Assembly: GCA_024398935.1 (NCBI GenBank)
Contig: JAKSIH010000001.1
Location: forward strand, 96,327 to 160,326
Direction of reading: 5' to 3'
Source: Fibrobacter sp.
Lineage (GTDB): Bacteria; Fibrobacterota; Fibrobacteria; Fibrobacterales; Fibrobacteraceae
Length of the DNA stretch: 64,000 nucleotides
The translations under genes were made by a program, and so were the position numbers. Shown here one piece after another: positions 27,507 through 36,280 of the stretch (its first letter is position 1; each line of letters starts with the position of its first letter). The notes under the pieces are model-generated. The model searched no databases. It saw only the letters and a program-made list of their open reading frames with translations, and was not told where the DNA came from.

Positions 27507-27535
27507 AATATAGTGCACTCTTGGGCAAATGTCAA
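27507..27535 (-). promoter_or_regulatory. lexA promoter with embedded LexA box
   Basis: On the minus strand TTGACA (27535-27530) and TATATT (27512-27507) are exactly 17 bp apart. Between them lies TGCCC-AAGA-GTGCA (27527-27514), which matches the LexA operator TGCNC-N4-GTGCA described for Fibrobacter succinogenes. LexA bound here would block polymerase, so lexA should be autorepressed. The transcript start should lie near 27500, about 20 nt before the start codon. Confidence 0.9.
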
Positions 27536-27636
27536 TAGTTTCACTGCACAAAAAGTAACTTTTTTGTTGTTCACTAAAAAAATCCTGCCACAGATTTTTC
27601 CGTGCAGGATTTTTGAAAATGAAAAAAGTGGGTGGT

Positions 27637-28188
27637 TTACTGCTTTCTTTGTACATAGATAGCGGCGCAGGCGTCTTCGAAACGGAGACTGTATTTTCGC
27701 TGGAGACCCCAGGCGGCGCCATTCCAAAGGAAGGGTAGACCGGATTCCTTCAGGTTGTCAAAGGGAATTCTGAGCCATTCGTTATCGCCGGTAAAGCAGT
27801 AATAGACATAGTTGTCAAAATCCATGTCTGTATAGCCGAAGTTTAGCTTGTCGGAAAGCTCGAAATCGCTGACCGATTCTCCGTTGGAGATTGCTTCCCT
27901 CCAGGCATCCAGCTCAGAAGCCTCGCTTTCGGAAACCTTTTCCATGTTGTTTACGCCTACGCTTGCGGTATTTTCGTCCACCATGATGGTTTCTTCTCCC
28001 AATACAGCCGAAGAGGAGGACTCTGCAGGAGTGCTGCTGGAGGAAGAGGTTCCCTGGCTAGGCTCCTGGGAATCGCTGCTGGAAGGCGTTTCATCGCTGT
28101 TGCCGGAAGATTCTCCTTGATCAGAATTTTCTCCCTTATCGGTTCCGCTGCTTTCGGTATTGGATCCGCTACTGGAATCTGCAAACAT
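27637..28188 (-). CDS. Ser-rich hypothetical protein
   Basis: A 183-aa protein. Residues 2-65 are almost wholly Ser, Glu, Thr, Gly and Asp, resembling the Ser-rich linkers of Fibrobacter exported proteins. The remaining part is a folded-looking segment rich in aromatic residues ([20 protein letters not shown], then GLQRKYSL) with no family I recognise. An in-frame stop lies 12 bases before the ATG, so no signal peptide or lipobox can be added upstream; this is odd for such a composition, and a damaged 5' end is possible. It lies upstream of lexA on the same strand, and the gap of about 158 bp contains the lexA promoter. Confidence 0.55.
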   Translation of the reverse strand: MFADSSSGSNTESSGTDKGENSDQGESSGNSDETPSSSDSQEPSQGTSSSSSTPAESSSSAVLGEETIMVDENTASVGVNNMEKVSESEASELDAWREAISNGESVSDFELSDKLNFGYTDMDFDNYVYYCFTGDNEWLRIPFDNLKESGLPFLWNGAAWGLQRKYSLRFEDACAAIYVQRKQ

Positions 28189-28285
28189 TCTAAATGATTA
28201 ATCTCATGGAAAATGAGTGAAAATAGTTTGTTTTTTTCAAAACATTCATTCTAACTAGGAATAAGGTAAAGCTATCTTTGGCTCC

Positions 28286-31200
28286 ATGGAATCCCTTTCT
28301 GAATTTTTGACCTTTACCCATTTGCCCGCCTTATCCCTCTTCAAGAATGTGAAGGGGGAGGCGATTCATGTCAATGGGACAACCATTCCTGTGGCGTCCA
28401 TGATGGTAGCTGTACGATTCCAGCAGAAACCGGAACACATTCTGGTCATTGCCAAGGATTACAAGAGTGGTGAAAACTGGGTCGAAAATCTGGAAAGCAT
28501 GGTGGGGGAGGATTTTGTCCGGTTCCTGCCATCGGTGGGCTTAAAACCTTACGAAAAGAAGGTCCCTTTTGAAGGTGTCCTGGAAGAACGACTGAAGTTT
28601 TTCCGCGACCTGGAACGGAATGAGACTCCGTTTATTACGGTGTGTCCCCTGGACGCCTTTTTGATGCGTCTTCCGGAACCGGGCTTCGTAAAGAAAAATT
28701 CCCGTATGCTGAAAGTGGGGGATGTCCTTGAACCGTCGACATTGCGCCCCTGGCTTATGGACCATGGCTTCGTGGAACAGCCCGTAGTGAGCGGGGTGGG
28801 GGAGTTTTCCATCCGTGGCTGCATTGTTGACGTTAACTGTCTTTTGTATCCCCATCCGATCCGAATTGAATTTTTCGGAGATGAGATCGAGTCCATCAGA
28901 AGTTTTGATATTTTCAGTCAGAGATCTGTAGAAAAGATGAACTCCGTCCAGTTGTTCCCCATGGGGGAATTTGTCATTCCCGAAAGGGAACTGGCGAAGT
29001 ATAACGGAGATAGTGCAGGTCTCTGGTGGAAACGGAGCAAGTACGAAAAGCTGGACTATAGTTTACTGGACTACCTACCCCGCGCTTCCATCGTATTCGA
29101 GGAATTGTCTGCCCTTTCCGAATCGGCCACCAAGTATTTTTTTAAGTGCGAAAATGATTTCCAGGAATTGCGACAGGTGGAAAGCGATGCGGTGCCGCCT
29201 GCGGAAATCTGGTTGAAGATGGGGGAGGTTTCCCGCGGTTTTGCTGGCCGCAGTTCCATGGACTTGACCCGGGTTAACGTGGATGACGGGAACTGGCACG
29301 ACCTGCATTGCCGTCCCCAGGATTTTTCGTCCAATGGTACCGATGCGGTGGCTCGGCAGATTGAAGAGTTTACGGCTGCAGGGGGCTCTGTCTATGTGGT
29401 TGCGCCGACACCCGGCGGTATAAATCGTTTGAAGCAGGTCTTTGGTGACTTGCCCATTGAAGAGTATGTCCTGGGAAATCTCTCCGAAGGCTTCTGGCTG
29501 GAGGACGATAGGGTCGCCTTCCTTACGGAAACTAGGATTTTCAACCGTCATTCCAATAAGACTCGCAGGCGAAAGGTTTCCAGTACCGTTTCCGGAGCAC
29601 TGATGATCGAGTCCCTGAACCGCGGGGATTTTGTCGCTCACGAGGATCACGGTGTAGGTCGCTACCTGGGACTTGTGCGCGTGGAAGTAAACGGTGGCAT
29701 GGTGGACTGCGCCCTTCTGGAATACGAGGGGGGAGACCGTCTGAAGTTCCCCGTGGCGGATTTGCAGAAGATTGAACGCCTGGACAGTGGCGAGGAGCCT
29801 CCCAAATTGGATAAGCTGGGAGGCAAGAGCTGGGAAAACCTGAAGAAGCGGGTAAAGCAGAAGGTTATCCAGATTGCAAGGGACCTAGTGGACTTGTATG
29901 CCAAGCGCGAACTGATCGAGGGGTTCGCCTTTCCCCATGACGGAAAGATGCAGGAGGATTTCGAGTCCGCCTTTGAGTATGAACCAACGCCGGACCAGGT
30001 GAAGGCTACCGCGGAAATCAAGCGGGATATGGAAAGCCGCCGCCCCATGGATCGCCTGGTCTGTGGCGATGTGGGGTTTGGCAAGACGGAAGTTGCCATG
30101 CGTGCTGCCTTTAAGTGCGTGGTCAGCAAGAAGCAGGTGGCCCTGCTTGTACCGACCACCATTTTGGCCGCCCAGCATTACGAAAACTTCATGGACCGCT
30201 TTGCAGGTTTTGGAGTGAACATCGCCCTTGTAAATCGCTACAAGACCGCCAAGGAAAAGAAGGAAATTTTCAAGCAGGTGGAAGAAGGCAAGGTGGATAT
30301 CCTCATCGGTACCCATGCCCTCCTTTCCGAAAAGAACAAGTTCAAGGACCTGGGACTCCTCATTATCGACGAGGAACAGAAGTTTGGCGTGAAGCAGAAG
30401 GAGAAGCTTCGCGAATTGCGCCTGACGGTGGATTCCCTCAGCATGAGTGCAACGCCCATTCCCCGTTCCCTGCACCTGAGCATGACGGGTGTCCGCGATA
30501 TTTCCCTCATCAACACGCCGCCGGTGAACCGCCTTCCGGTGGAAACCACCCTGATGAAGCGTGACGACGAGGTAATCAAGAATGCCATTCAGGATGAACT
30601 TGCCCGGGGTGGCCAGGTATTTATCGTGAACGACCGCGTCCATAGCATTTACGCCCTGGCGGATGACATCGAGGCCCTGGTTCCCGAGGCGACGATTGGC
30701 GTTGCCCACGGCCAGATGGATGACCGCGACCTGGAAAATGCCATGGATGCCTTCCTGTCGAAAAAGTTCGATATCCTGATCAGTACCAGCATTATTGAAT
30801 CTGGCCTGGACGTTCCAAATGCAAATACCATCATCATCATGAACGCTCATCACTTTGGCATTAGCCAGCTGTACCAGATGCGCGGTCGCGTGGGGCGTAG
30901 CAGTGTCCTTGCCAAGGCCTTACTTGTGGTTCCCGCGAAGAACGAAATTTCCCCTGAGTCTATGCGCAGGCTGAAGGCGCTGGAACAGTTTACGGATTTG
31001 GGAAGTGGCTATCAGTTGGCCATGCGCGACCTTGAGATTCGCGGGGCAGGCAACCTGCTGGGACAGGAACAGCATGGCTTTATCGCCGAAGTGGGCTTTG
31101 AGACCTATGTGCGCCTGGTGAAGGAAGCGGTAGAAATGCTTCGCGGTGGTGATGTGGAAAAGCCAATACAAACCCGCGTGGAACTGGGAGTGGATGCATT

Positions 31201-31678
31201 CCTTCCGGAAGACTACATCCAGGATGGCCTTACCCGCATAGACCTTTACCAGCGAATCGCCCGTATTACCACTACGGATGAAATTCAGAATATTGCCCAG
31301 GAACTGGAGGACCGTTTTGGACCCGTACCCGACGCAGCCAAGATGCTTCTGCTGGTTACGGAAATCGGACTGCTTGCAGGGCGCCTCCGTATTCAGGGGC
31401 TTGTCCAGCGCAAGGGGATGCTTGCCGCCACCTTTGCGGAATTCCCGCCGGTGGATGTCCGTATTGTCAGCGAGATGTATGGTCTGGCTCTGTTCCCCAT
31501 GCGCATCCTTGCGGGAAATCCCATGCAGGTGGTTATCGAACTGGGGAAGGGTACTCCCAAGACCTTGGCGGAAAACGCTCTCAGGCAGTTCCGTTCCTTC
31601 GCCGTCATCAAGGCGCAGTCTGTTACCATTCAGCCTAAAAATCCCCTGCTGGCGGGAATCGGCGAAAAAAATAGCTGA
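28286..31678 (+). CDS. mfd: Transcription-repair coupling factor Mfd
   Basis: A 1130-aa translocase, close to the usual 1150. The N-terminal UvrB-homology region (to about 350) contains VLEERLKFFRDLE and GEFSIRGCIVDV. The RNA-polymerase-interaction domain at about 450-520 has GDFVAHEDHGVGRYLGL. The RecG-like motor has Walker A GDVGFGKTE near 595, the DEEQ box LLIIDEEQKFGVKQKEKL, motif III SMSATPIPRSL, the motif-VI region QMRGRVGRS and the TRG motif region. A C-terminal domain (about 1000-1110) ends the protein. Mfd removes stalled RNA polymerase and recruits UvrA. It diverges from the Ser-rich gene and stands alone. Confidence 0.97.
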   Translation: MESLSEFLTFTHLPALSLFKNVKGEAIHVNGTTIPVASMMVAVRFQQKPEHILVIAKDYKSGENWVENLESMVGEDFVRFLPSVGLKPYEKKVPFEGVLEERLKFFRDLERNETPFITVCPLDAFLMRLPEPGFVKKNSRMLKVGDVLEPSTLRPWLMDHGFVEQPVVSGVGEFSIRGCIVDVNCLLYPHPIRIEFFGDEIESIRSFDIFSQRSVEKMNSVQLFPMGEFVIPERELAKYNGDSAGLWWKRSKYEKLDYSLLDYLPRASIVFEELSALSESATKYFFKCENDFQELRQVESDAVPPAEIWLKMGEVSRGFAGRSSMDLTRVNVDDGNWHDLHCRPQDFSSNGTDAVARQIEEFTAAGGSVYVVAPTPGGINRLKQVFGDLPIEEYVLGNLSEGFWLEDDRVAFLTETRIFNRHSNKTRRRKVSSTVSGALMIESLNRGDFVAHEDHGVGRYLGLVRVEVNGGMVDCALLEYEGGDRLKFPVADLQKIERLDSGEEPPKLDKLGGKSWENLKKRVKQKVIQIARDLVDLYAKRELIEGFAFPHDGKMQEDFESAFEYEPTPDQVKATAEIKRDMESRRPMDRLVCGDVGFGKTEVAMRAAFKCVVSKKQVALLVPTTILAAQHYENFMDRFAGFGVNIALVNRYKTAKEKKEIFKQVEEGKVDILIGTHALLSEKNKFKDLGLLIIDEEQKFGVKQKEKLRELRLTVDSLSMSATPIPRSLHLSMTGVRDISLINTPPVNRLPVETTLMKRDDEVIKNAIQDELARGGQVFIVNDRVHSIYALADDIEALVPEATIGVAHGQMDDRDLENAMDAFLSKKFDILISTSIIESGLDVPNANTIIIMNAHHFGISQLYQMRGRVGRSSVLAKALLVVPAKNEISPESMRRLKALEQFTDLGSGYQLAMRDLEIRGAGNLLGQEQHGFIAEVGFETYVRLVKEAVEMLRGGDVEKPIQTRVELGVDAFLPEDYIQDGLTRIDLYQRIARITTTDEIQNIAQELEDRFGPVPDAAKMLLLVTEIGLLAGRLRIQGLVQRKGMLAATFAEFPPVDVRIVSEMYGLALFPMRILAGNPMQVVIELGKGTPKTLAENALRQFRSFAVIKAQSVTIQPKNPLLAGIGEKNS

Positions 31679-31681
31679 TAC

Positions 31682-32386
31682 TTATTCCGCCTGTACTAGA
31701 GTGTCGTACTGATACTTTATGTCTTGAAGCTGCGCAATGATTTTTTGAGCGGTCCAGCTTTTGTCGTCGGCGTCGGTCTCGAATCGTACCTGTTCTGAAG
31801 GAATTTCGCGAATGGCAGTGATGGTGGATTTTTTCCGGAAAGAATCCTGATGGAGCGAGAAAAGCACTCGGCTACCGAACTGCTTCAGGGCGGACCTTGC
31901 CACGGAAATGTCCCCGCCGAAACGATGGAAAATCACTTGCGGGATAGGATTTTCGGTTTTCGCGCAGGCTTCTTCCTTTTGGATAATCCTTAGGATTCGC
32001 GAATAGTCCCCGACGCAATGGATTTGCAGGGGGCGTCTGAGACTGCATGCCATTTCAACCTGTCTCCTGAAAACCCGTTCCTGGACGCCGCCCTCTTCGT
32101 ATCCTTCGAAGCGCTTGTCCAGCCCGCATTCGCCCACTTGAAAATCCTGGTTTCCCGAGAGAATTTCTTCTAGCCGTTCCAAATCTTTTTCGCTGATCTT
32201 CCCTGCAATCATAGGGTGGATGCCGAAGGCGCGGTACGCCCCATCCCTTGATTCCATGTTCAAGGTCGTCTCCCATTCCCAGGGCTCGCAGGCGACGGTG
32301 TTAAAACCGCAACCCGCGTCTAAAAGTTCTCCCTGGGCCGTAAGGGGCGACGAAAAGCGGAGGAGATGAAGGTGAAAATCGAACAT
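31682..32386 (-). CDS. TatD-related metal-dependent hydrolase
   Basis: A 234-aa TatD-like protein, shorter than TatD (about 260). It begins MFDFHLHLLRF, where the usual D-x-H-x-H is reduced to D-F-H-L-H. FGIHPMIA, GECGLDKRF, PLQIHCVGDYSRIL, FHRFGGD and RFETDADDKSW correspond to successive metal-site blocks, so the metal ligands seem largely kept. It is the second TatD-like gene in the window and converges on mfd with 3 bp between stop codons. Substrate unknown; nuclease activity is inferred from family membership. Confidence 0.7.
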   Translation of the reverse strand: MFDFHLHLLRFSSPLTAQGELLDAGCGFNTVACEPWEWETTLNMESRDGAYRAFGIHPMIAGKISEKDLERLEEILSGNQDFQVGECGLDKRFEGYEEGGVQERVFRRQVEMACSLRRPLQIHCVGDYSRILRIIQKEEACAKTENPIPQVIFHRFGGDISVARSALKQFGSRVLFSLHQDSFRKKSTITAIREIPSEQVRFETDADDKSWTAQKIIAQLQDIKYQYDTLVQAE

Positions 32387-32511
32387 TGGCTACAATATAG
32401 CCTTGGAAAAGTCAATAAATTTGGCCAAATTATAAAAATCACTTGTTTTTCTTTTGAAAAAAGCCTAATTTATGGTCATCATTTTATTTTTGCGTTATAA
32501 AGGAGTTTCCC

Positions 32512-32709
32512 ATGCGCGATCTTTTGGAAAAGTTGTTGAATAAGGGTCTTAACGTTTCTTTCTCCCAGGAAGCTGGTTTTGCTATCATCCGCATTACCAA
32601 GGGGGCCGATGTGGTCGCCAGCTGTAGTGTCGGTTCTTCCGACTTCCGCGCAAGCGTCGAAGATTCCCTCCAGTCCCTGATCATGGAGCTGGACCGCAAG
32701 GGCATCTAA
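32512..32709 (+). CDS. Small hypothetical protein, 65 aa
   Basis: A 65-residue protein with a strong AAAGGAG site before its ATG and a strong terminator 55 bp after its stop, so it is a real, self-contained unit. It has an amphipathic N-terminal helix (RDLLEKLLNKGL), a beta-rich centre (FAIIRITKGADVVASCSV) and a C-terminal helix (VEDSLQSLIMELDRKG). There is no signal peptide. I do not recognise the family. It diverges from the TatD relative. Confidence 0.7.
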   Translation: MRDLLEKLLNKGLNVSFSQEAGFAIIRITKGADVVASCSVGSSDFRASVEDSLQSLIMELDRKGI

Positions 32710-32763
32710 TAAATTATACAGCGCTACGCTCTGAACAAGACAGCCACCCGCTGAAAACAATAT

Positions 32764-32795
32764 GCCTCGGCTTCCATAGGAAGCCGAGGCTTTTT
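32764..32795 (+). terminator. Strong terminator after the 65-aa gene
   Basis: GCCTCGGCTTCC (32764-32775) pairs with GGAAGCCGAGGC (32779-32790) around ATA and is followed by TTTTT. Confidence 0.95.
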
Positions 32796-32873
32796 GTACA
32801 AAAAGTGCGCGTCTATTTCCCGAGAAAATCGCCAGCGAACGCAGGTTCATCTCCCGAGGAACGGCGAACGATT

Positions 32874-34181
32874 TTAATTTATGCGTCCGACCAGGTTGCC
32901 AGAGAGGGTGTAGTCTCTGGTGGAACCGAAGTTATGCAGACCTGCAGACAGGCTGAAGCGGTCGGTGAAAGCCTTTTCGATGTAGAATGCACCGAGAACG
33001 TCCTTCACGTGCTTGCCAGCAGTGTGGTAGTCGGCATAGTCAGCACGGTCGCCAACCCATTCTGCTTCCAGGATGATGCGGTCTACGACCTTGGTGGAAA
33101 TTGCAATACCGCCGGTTACCGGGATAATGCATTCGTCGGCAGCGTCCATGATAGCAGCTTCAGCAAAGATGCCGAAGGTGTTGCTCAGGGGCAGGTTGAA
33201 CTTGGCGGAGATGTTGTGCTTGATGTCTGCATCGGAGTCATAGATGGCATCGAACAGGTTGGCACGGTAAGCCAGCTGAACCTTCAGGCCTTCCAGACCT
33301 TCCAGACCGTGGAAGTTGAATGCTGCACGGAGATCACCCTTGTTCAGGTTGGTAGAACCGCTGATCAAGGAGATGTACATATCCAGGTTGTCTGTGGGGG
33401 TGAAACCGAACTGCAGCTGATTTTCAGATTCCTGGGTGGAGAGGAAGCCGCTGACATAACCGTCAACATAGCCACCGAAGTAGTCACCGCTCTTGTCAGT
33501 GTTGTCCCAACGACCGACCTTGAAGGTGAAGTATTCGGTGCCCTGCATTGCCCATGCTTCGTCCAGGCTGAAGTAGTCGGCTACGTTGGAGCTTCCGTTA
33601 CGGATGGCTTCCTTCTTTGCCTTCTTGTTTTCGTAGTCACCGGTAGCCAGGTCGCCGGGGTAGAATGCGACAGCGATCTTACCCTTGAAGTCGTCGGCTT
33701 CGGCGAGGACAGCAAAGTTTGCTTCGCCGTTCCAGGTTTCCAGGTTGTCACCCAGATTGTCGTCTTCGCTGGTCCAGAAGGTCTTGCCAGCTTCCAATTC
33801 GAAGTCAGCGTTGATGTCGAAGTTGATCTGGTTTACAGACATCACTGCATTTTCGATCATTTTCTTCTTCTTGCGGCGCTTCTTCTTCTTGGGCTGCTGT
33901 TCGGATGCTGCTGCAACTTCTTCGGTTGCTGCGGGAGCGGCGGCTTCCACTGCAGGTGCCGGTTCTTCGGCAGGAGCGGCTTCTGCCACCGGTGCTTCTG
34001 CTACGGGAGCTTCTGCAACAGGTGCTTCTTCTGCAGCGGCTTCGGCTGCGGGAGCCTCTTCTGCAGGAGCAGCTTCAGCTACGGGTGCGACTTCTGCAGC
34101 AGGTTCTTCTGCTACGGGGGCTGCATCCTGAGCGTATACTGCTGCGGCCATGATGCAGGAGGCTAAAAACATTTTCTTCAT
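32874..34181 (-). CDS. Outer-membrane beta-barrel protein with Ala/Pro/Glu-rich and polybasic N-terminal segments
   Basis: A 435-aa exported protein started at the ATG at 34181 (AAAGGAG just upstream). The signal peptide MKKMFLASCIMAAAVYA precedes an Ala/Pro/Glu/Val-rich region (about 18-93) built from short APVAEAP-like repeats, then a run of ten basic residues (98-107). The rest, about 110-435, shows alternating beta-strand pattern, aromatic girdles and YLxxG-like turns, as in porins, and ends RDYTLSGNLVGRIN. The acidic/proline segment could span the periplasm or contact peptidoglycan. No named family is assigned. It lies alone between a terminator and a divergent gene. Confidence 0.65.
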   Translation of the reverse strand: MKKMFLASCIMAAAVYAQDAAPVAEEPAAEVAPVAEAAPAEEAPAAEAAAEEAPVAEAPVAEAPVAEAAPAEEPAPAVEAAAPAATEEVAAASEQQPKKKKRRKKKKMIENAVMSVNQINFDINADFELEAGKTFWTSEDDNLGDNLETWNGEANFAVLAEADDFKGKIAVAFYPGDLATGDYENKKAKKEAIRNGSSNVADYFSLDEAWAMQGTEYFTFKVGRWDNTDKSGDYFGGYVDGYVSGFLSTQESENQLQFGFTPTDNLDMYISLISGSTNLNKGDLRAAFNFHGLEGLEGLKVQLAYRANLFDAIYDSDADIKHNISAKFNLPLSNTFGIFAEAAIMDAADECIIPVTGGIAISTKVVDRIILEAEWVGDRADYADYHTAGKHVKDVLGAFYIEKAFTDRFSLSAGLHNFGSTRDYTLSGNLVGRIN

Positions 34182-34321
34182 AATTGGAACTCCTTTCACT
34201 AATTCCACGGATAAATTTTAGTAAAAAAAACTTGTTGTAAGGTAAAAAAAACTTTCAAATGATGTTTTTACTTTCATTTTATCGTTAAAATGCTAACTTT
34301 GTGGCACAAACGAGGTCTATC

Positions 34322-35395
34322 TTGAAGAATATTCTCATCTTTTTCCTGTTTTTTTTCGTTGCAAGCTCCTTTGCCCAGGAATCCCTGAATGTTTACCGCA
34401 AGGTCGGTAAAGAAGTGGACGAGTCCAACCCGGTGGGCTCGCTGATTCATTCCGACTGGATCAAGGAACAACCCATTCCCCAGGACTCCGTAAAGAAGTA
34501 CAGGTTCGAGAAGGACACTGTCTATGTCATGAAGAAGGGCAAGCAGGTTCTGGACAAAAAGGGCAAGCCCAAGTTCAAGATCAAGAAGAAGAAGGTGTTC
34601 TACTGGGAAAAGGTGGAATCCAGTGAGCCGCCGAAGTTTGTTCCTGTCTCCTGCAAGCTGGGAGACCTTTGGGCCAAGCGTGCCGACCTGGCCCGTTTCA
34701 AGCAGGCTTCCCAGGACCTGAGTGGTGTATATGCCTCCTCTACTGGCACCGTCACCCTAAAGAAATCTCCTACCAACCCCCGTCTCTTTACCGTGGTCAT
34801 CCAGAATGGCCCTGCTAGTGGCCGTGCAGAACTGGAAGCAAGCAACGTGGAAGCCCGCGAAGCAAACGGAAACATCCGCATGACCTATACCGAAGAAGAT
34901 TGCACCGTGGACATCGCCGTGGTAAACCGCAAGGTGAAGGTCGCTCAACGTGGCTGTGGCGCCTATAATGTGGGCTCCTATGCCCTGGAAGGGGAATACA
35001 ATACCTATAAGGGGAACCCCCGTACTGTCGTCAGCTTCAATATGCCGGAACAGGCTTTCACCTACAAGAAGTTCAAGTGGTGCGATAGCGGCTTTGATTC
35101 CTGCAAGGAAGAAAAGGATGAAAATGGAAAGGTGACCATCACCTGGAGTAAGGGCGGCAACGGCTTTATTGAGCGCAGGGCAGGGGATGAAGTGCATACC
35201 TATCGCCCCTTCGAAAATGTGATTCCCCATAAGCGTGACTATTACAAGGGTGAAAAGCCCCAGGTCATCAAGACCAAGCGTACCGACATTAGCGGTGAAT
35301 GGTGGATCTGGTATTTTTACCCGAAGTCAGAACGCTTCAAGATGGTGCGTTCCGGCATGCGCGAAGACATCGCCCAGATGGAAATTTACGAATAA
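34322..35395 (+). CDS. Exported hypothetical protein
   Basis: Unrecognised; about 357 aa. The frame can start at a GTG at 34301, but the TTG at 34322 follows GAGG and places the signal peptide (KNILIFFLFFFVASSFA) at the N-terminus. After cleavage the mature protein begins QESLNVYRK. A basic segment of repeated Lys (KKGKQVLDKKGKPKFKIKKKK) at about 70-90 precedes a beta-rich domain with several Cys residues (for example CTVDIAV, RGCGAY, WCDSGFDSCKEE) that could form disulfides. It is likely periplasmic or surface-attached. A PIN-domain gene follows 50 bp later but is not obviously related. Confidence 0.65.
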   Translation: MKNILIFFLFFFVASSFAQESLNVYRKVGKEVDESNPVGSLIHSDWIKEQPIPQDSVKKYRFEKDTVYVMKKGKQVLDKKGKPKFKIKKKKVFYWEKVESSEPPKFVPVSCKLGDLWAKRADLARFKQASQDLSGVYASSTGTVTLKKSPTNPRLFTVVIQNGPASGRAELEASNVEAREANGNIRMTYTEEDCTVDIAVVNRKVKVAQRGCGAYNVGSYALEGEYNTYKGNPRTVVSFNMPEQAFTYKKFKWCDSGFDSCKEEKDENGKVTITWSKGGNGFIERRAGDEVHTYRPFENVIPHKRDYYKGEKPQVIKTKRTDISGEWWIWYFYPKSERFKMVRSGMREDIAQMEIYE

Positions 35396-35445
35396 TACTT
35401 TCGCTTACGCGATGATTGAACAGGTCTAGATAAGCCCGCTGAAAA

Positions 35446-35895
35446 ATGAATAAAGCCGTAGAGCAGTCCCGCATCCTATTCCTGGATACAAGTGCCGTGG
35501 TGCGCTTGCTCCAGATGCATCCGGATTATTATCCGGTGGTATCCGAGGTGCTGGACTATGCCTATGAAAAGAACATTACGATACTTGCCTCGAGTGTTAC
35601 CTTGTTTGAAATTTCCCAGAAAGCCTGTGTTGCGGGGGAGGGTGTACTCGCACGTCAGTACCGCGAGTTCTTTGAACATTCTTCCAATGTCAAACTGTGT
35701 GAAGTCAATGGCGAAATTGCCGTGAAGGCTGCGGAACTTTACGCGGCTGCGGCCCGAACGAATCACAAGTTGACCGAGGCTGATTCCCTGCGTCTGGCGA
35801 CCGCTTTTGTAAATGGAGCGGACTGCATTCTTACGGAAAACGCAAACATCGCTAGCGCCACGGATATTCCCGTGGTTACGCTGGACGAAGTGTAA
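35446..35895 (+). CDS. PIN-domain protein (VapC-like ribonuclease fold)
   Basis: A 149-aa PIN-domain protein. The first acidic motif FLDTSAVVRLL is at about 12-22, a second region has SSVTLFEIS, and the third block TEADSLRLATAFVNGADCILTEN supplies later metal-binding acids. PIN proteins are usually VapC toxins that cut RNA, paired with a small antitoxin gene just upstream. Here the 50 bp upstream hold no antitoxin gene, so this is an orphan or acts in another role. A frameshifted piece of a second copy lies 2.1 kb downstream (38014-38121). Confidence 0.75.
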   Translation: MNKAVEQSRILFLDTSAVVRLLQMHPDYYPVVSEVLDYAYEKNITILASSVTLFEISQKACVAGEGVLARQYREFFEHSSNVKLCEVNGEIAVKAAELYAAAARTNHKLTEADSLRLATAFVNGADCILTENANIASATDIPVVTLDEV

Positions 35896-35930
35896 CTCAC
35901 GATTGCTTCATCCCCGGCTATTGAATTGTC

Positions 35931-35951
35931 ATCCCCGGCTTGACCGGGGAT
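35931..35951. repeat. Hairpin element after the PIN gene
   Basis: ATCCCCGG (35931-35938) pairs with CCGGGGAT (35944-35951). The first arm, TCATCCCCGGCT, is also present a few bases earlier at 35909-35920, giving a small direct repeat. The rest of 35952-36280 holds no gene; it is AT-rich, includes TTGACA at 36081-36086 followed by a long T-run, and forms a leader of about 170 nt containing CCAAGATTGCTTGG that I cannot assign to a known RNA. Confidence 0.6.
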
Positions 35952-36280
35952 CTTGCATTTCTCAGTGATGAACTCGCTGATTTTCTACTGCCGAATCATT
36001 CTCTTTACTGACTAAAAACCCTTTTTCATTGAGTCGTCGGTATTTTTTTACACTAAAATTGTCAAAATTTCAAAAATATCTTGACAATGTTTTTTTTTGT
36101 TTACATTTGTGTGCGGGCGTAAAGAATTTGGTTGTTATGCTTAATGCATGGAATAAACCATTTAGACCCATGACGGTAATTGATAACTAAGGCGAGTGAA
36201 ACGGCCAAGATTGCTTGGACATTTTCGAGCCGGGTATCAAGAATAACGAAGTTGTTAATCGAATGTTTTAGGGATCATTC

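Noticed and set aside
27479..27727. Longer LexA starting at 27727
   Set aside because: It would include the lexA promoter and operator in the coding region; the ATG at 27478 has a good ribosome site.
34301..34321. Upstream GTG start for the exported protein at 34322
   Set aside because: The TTG at 34322 has GAGG at proper distance and places the signal peptide at the N-terminus.
36110..36280. Possible c-di-GMP or other riboswitch
   Set aside because: I could not find the conserved cores of known classes; only small dyads are present, so it is reported as an unexplained leader.
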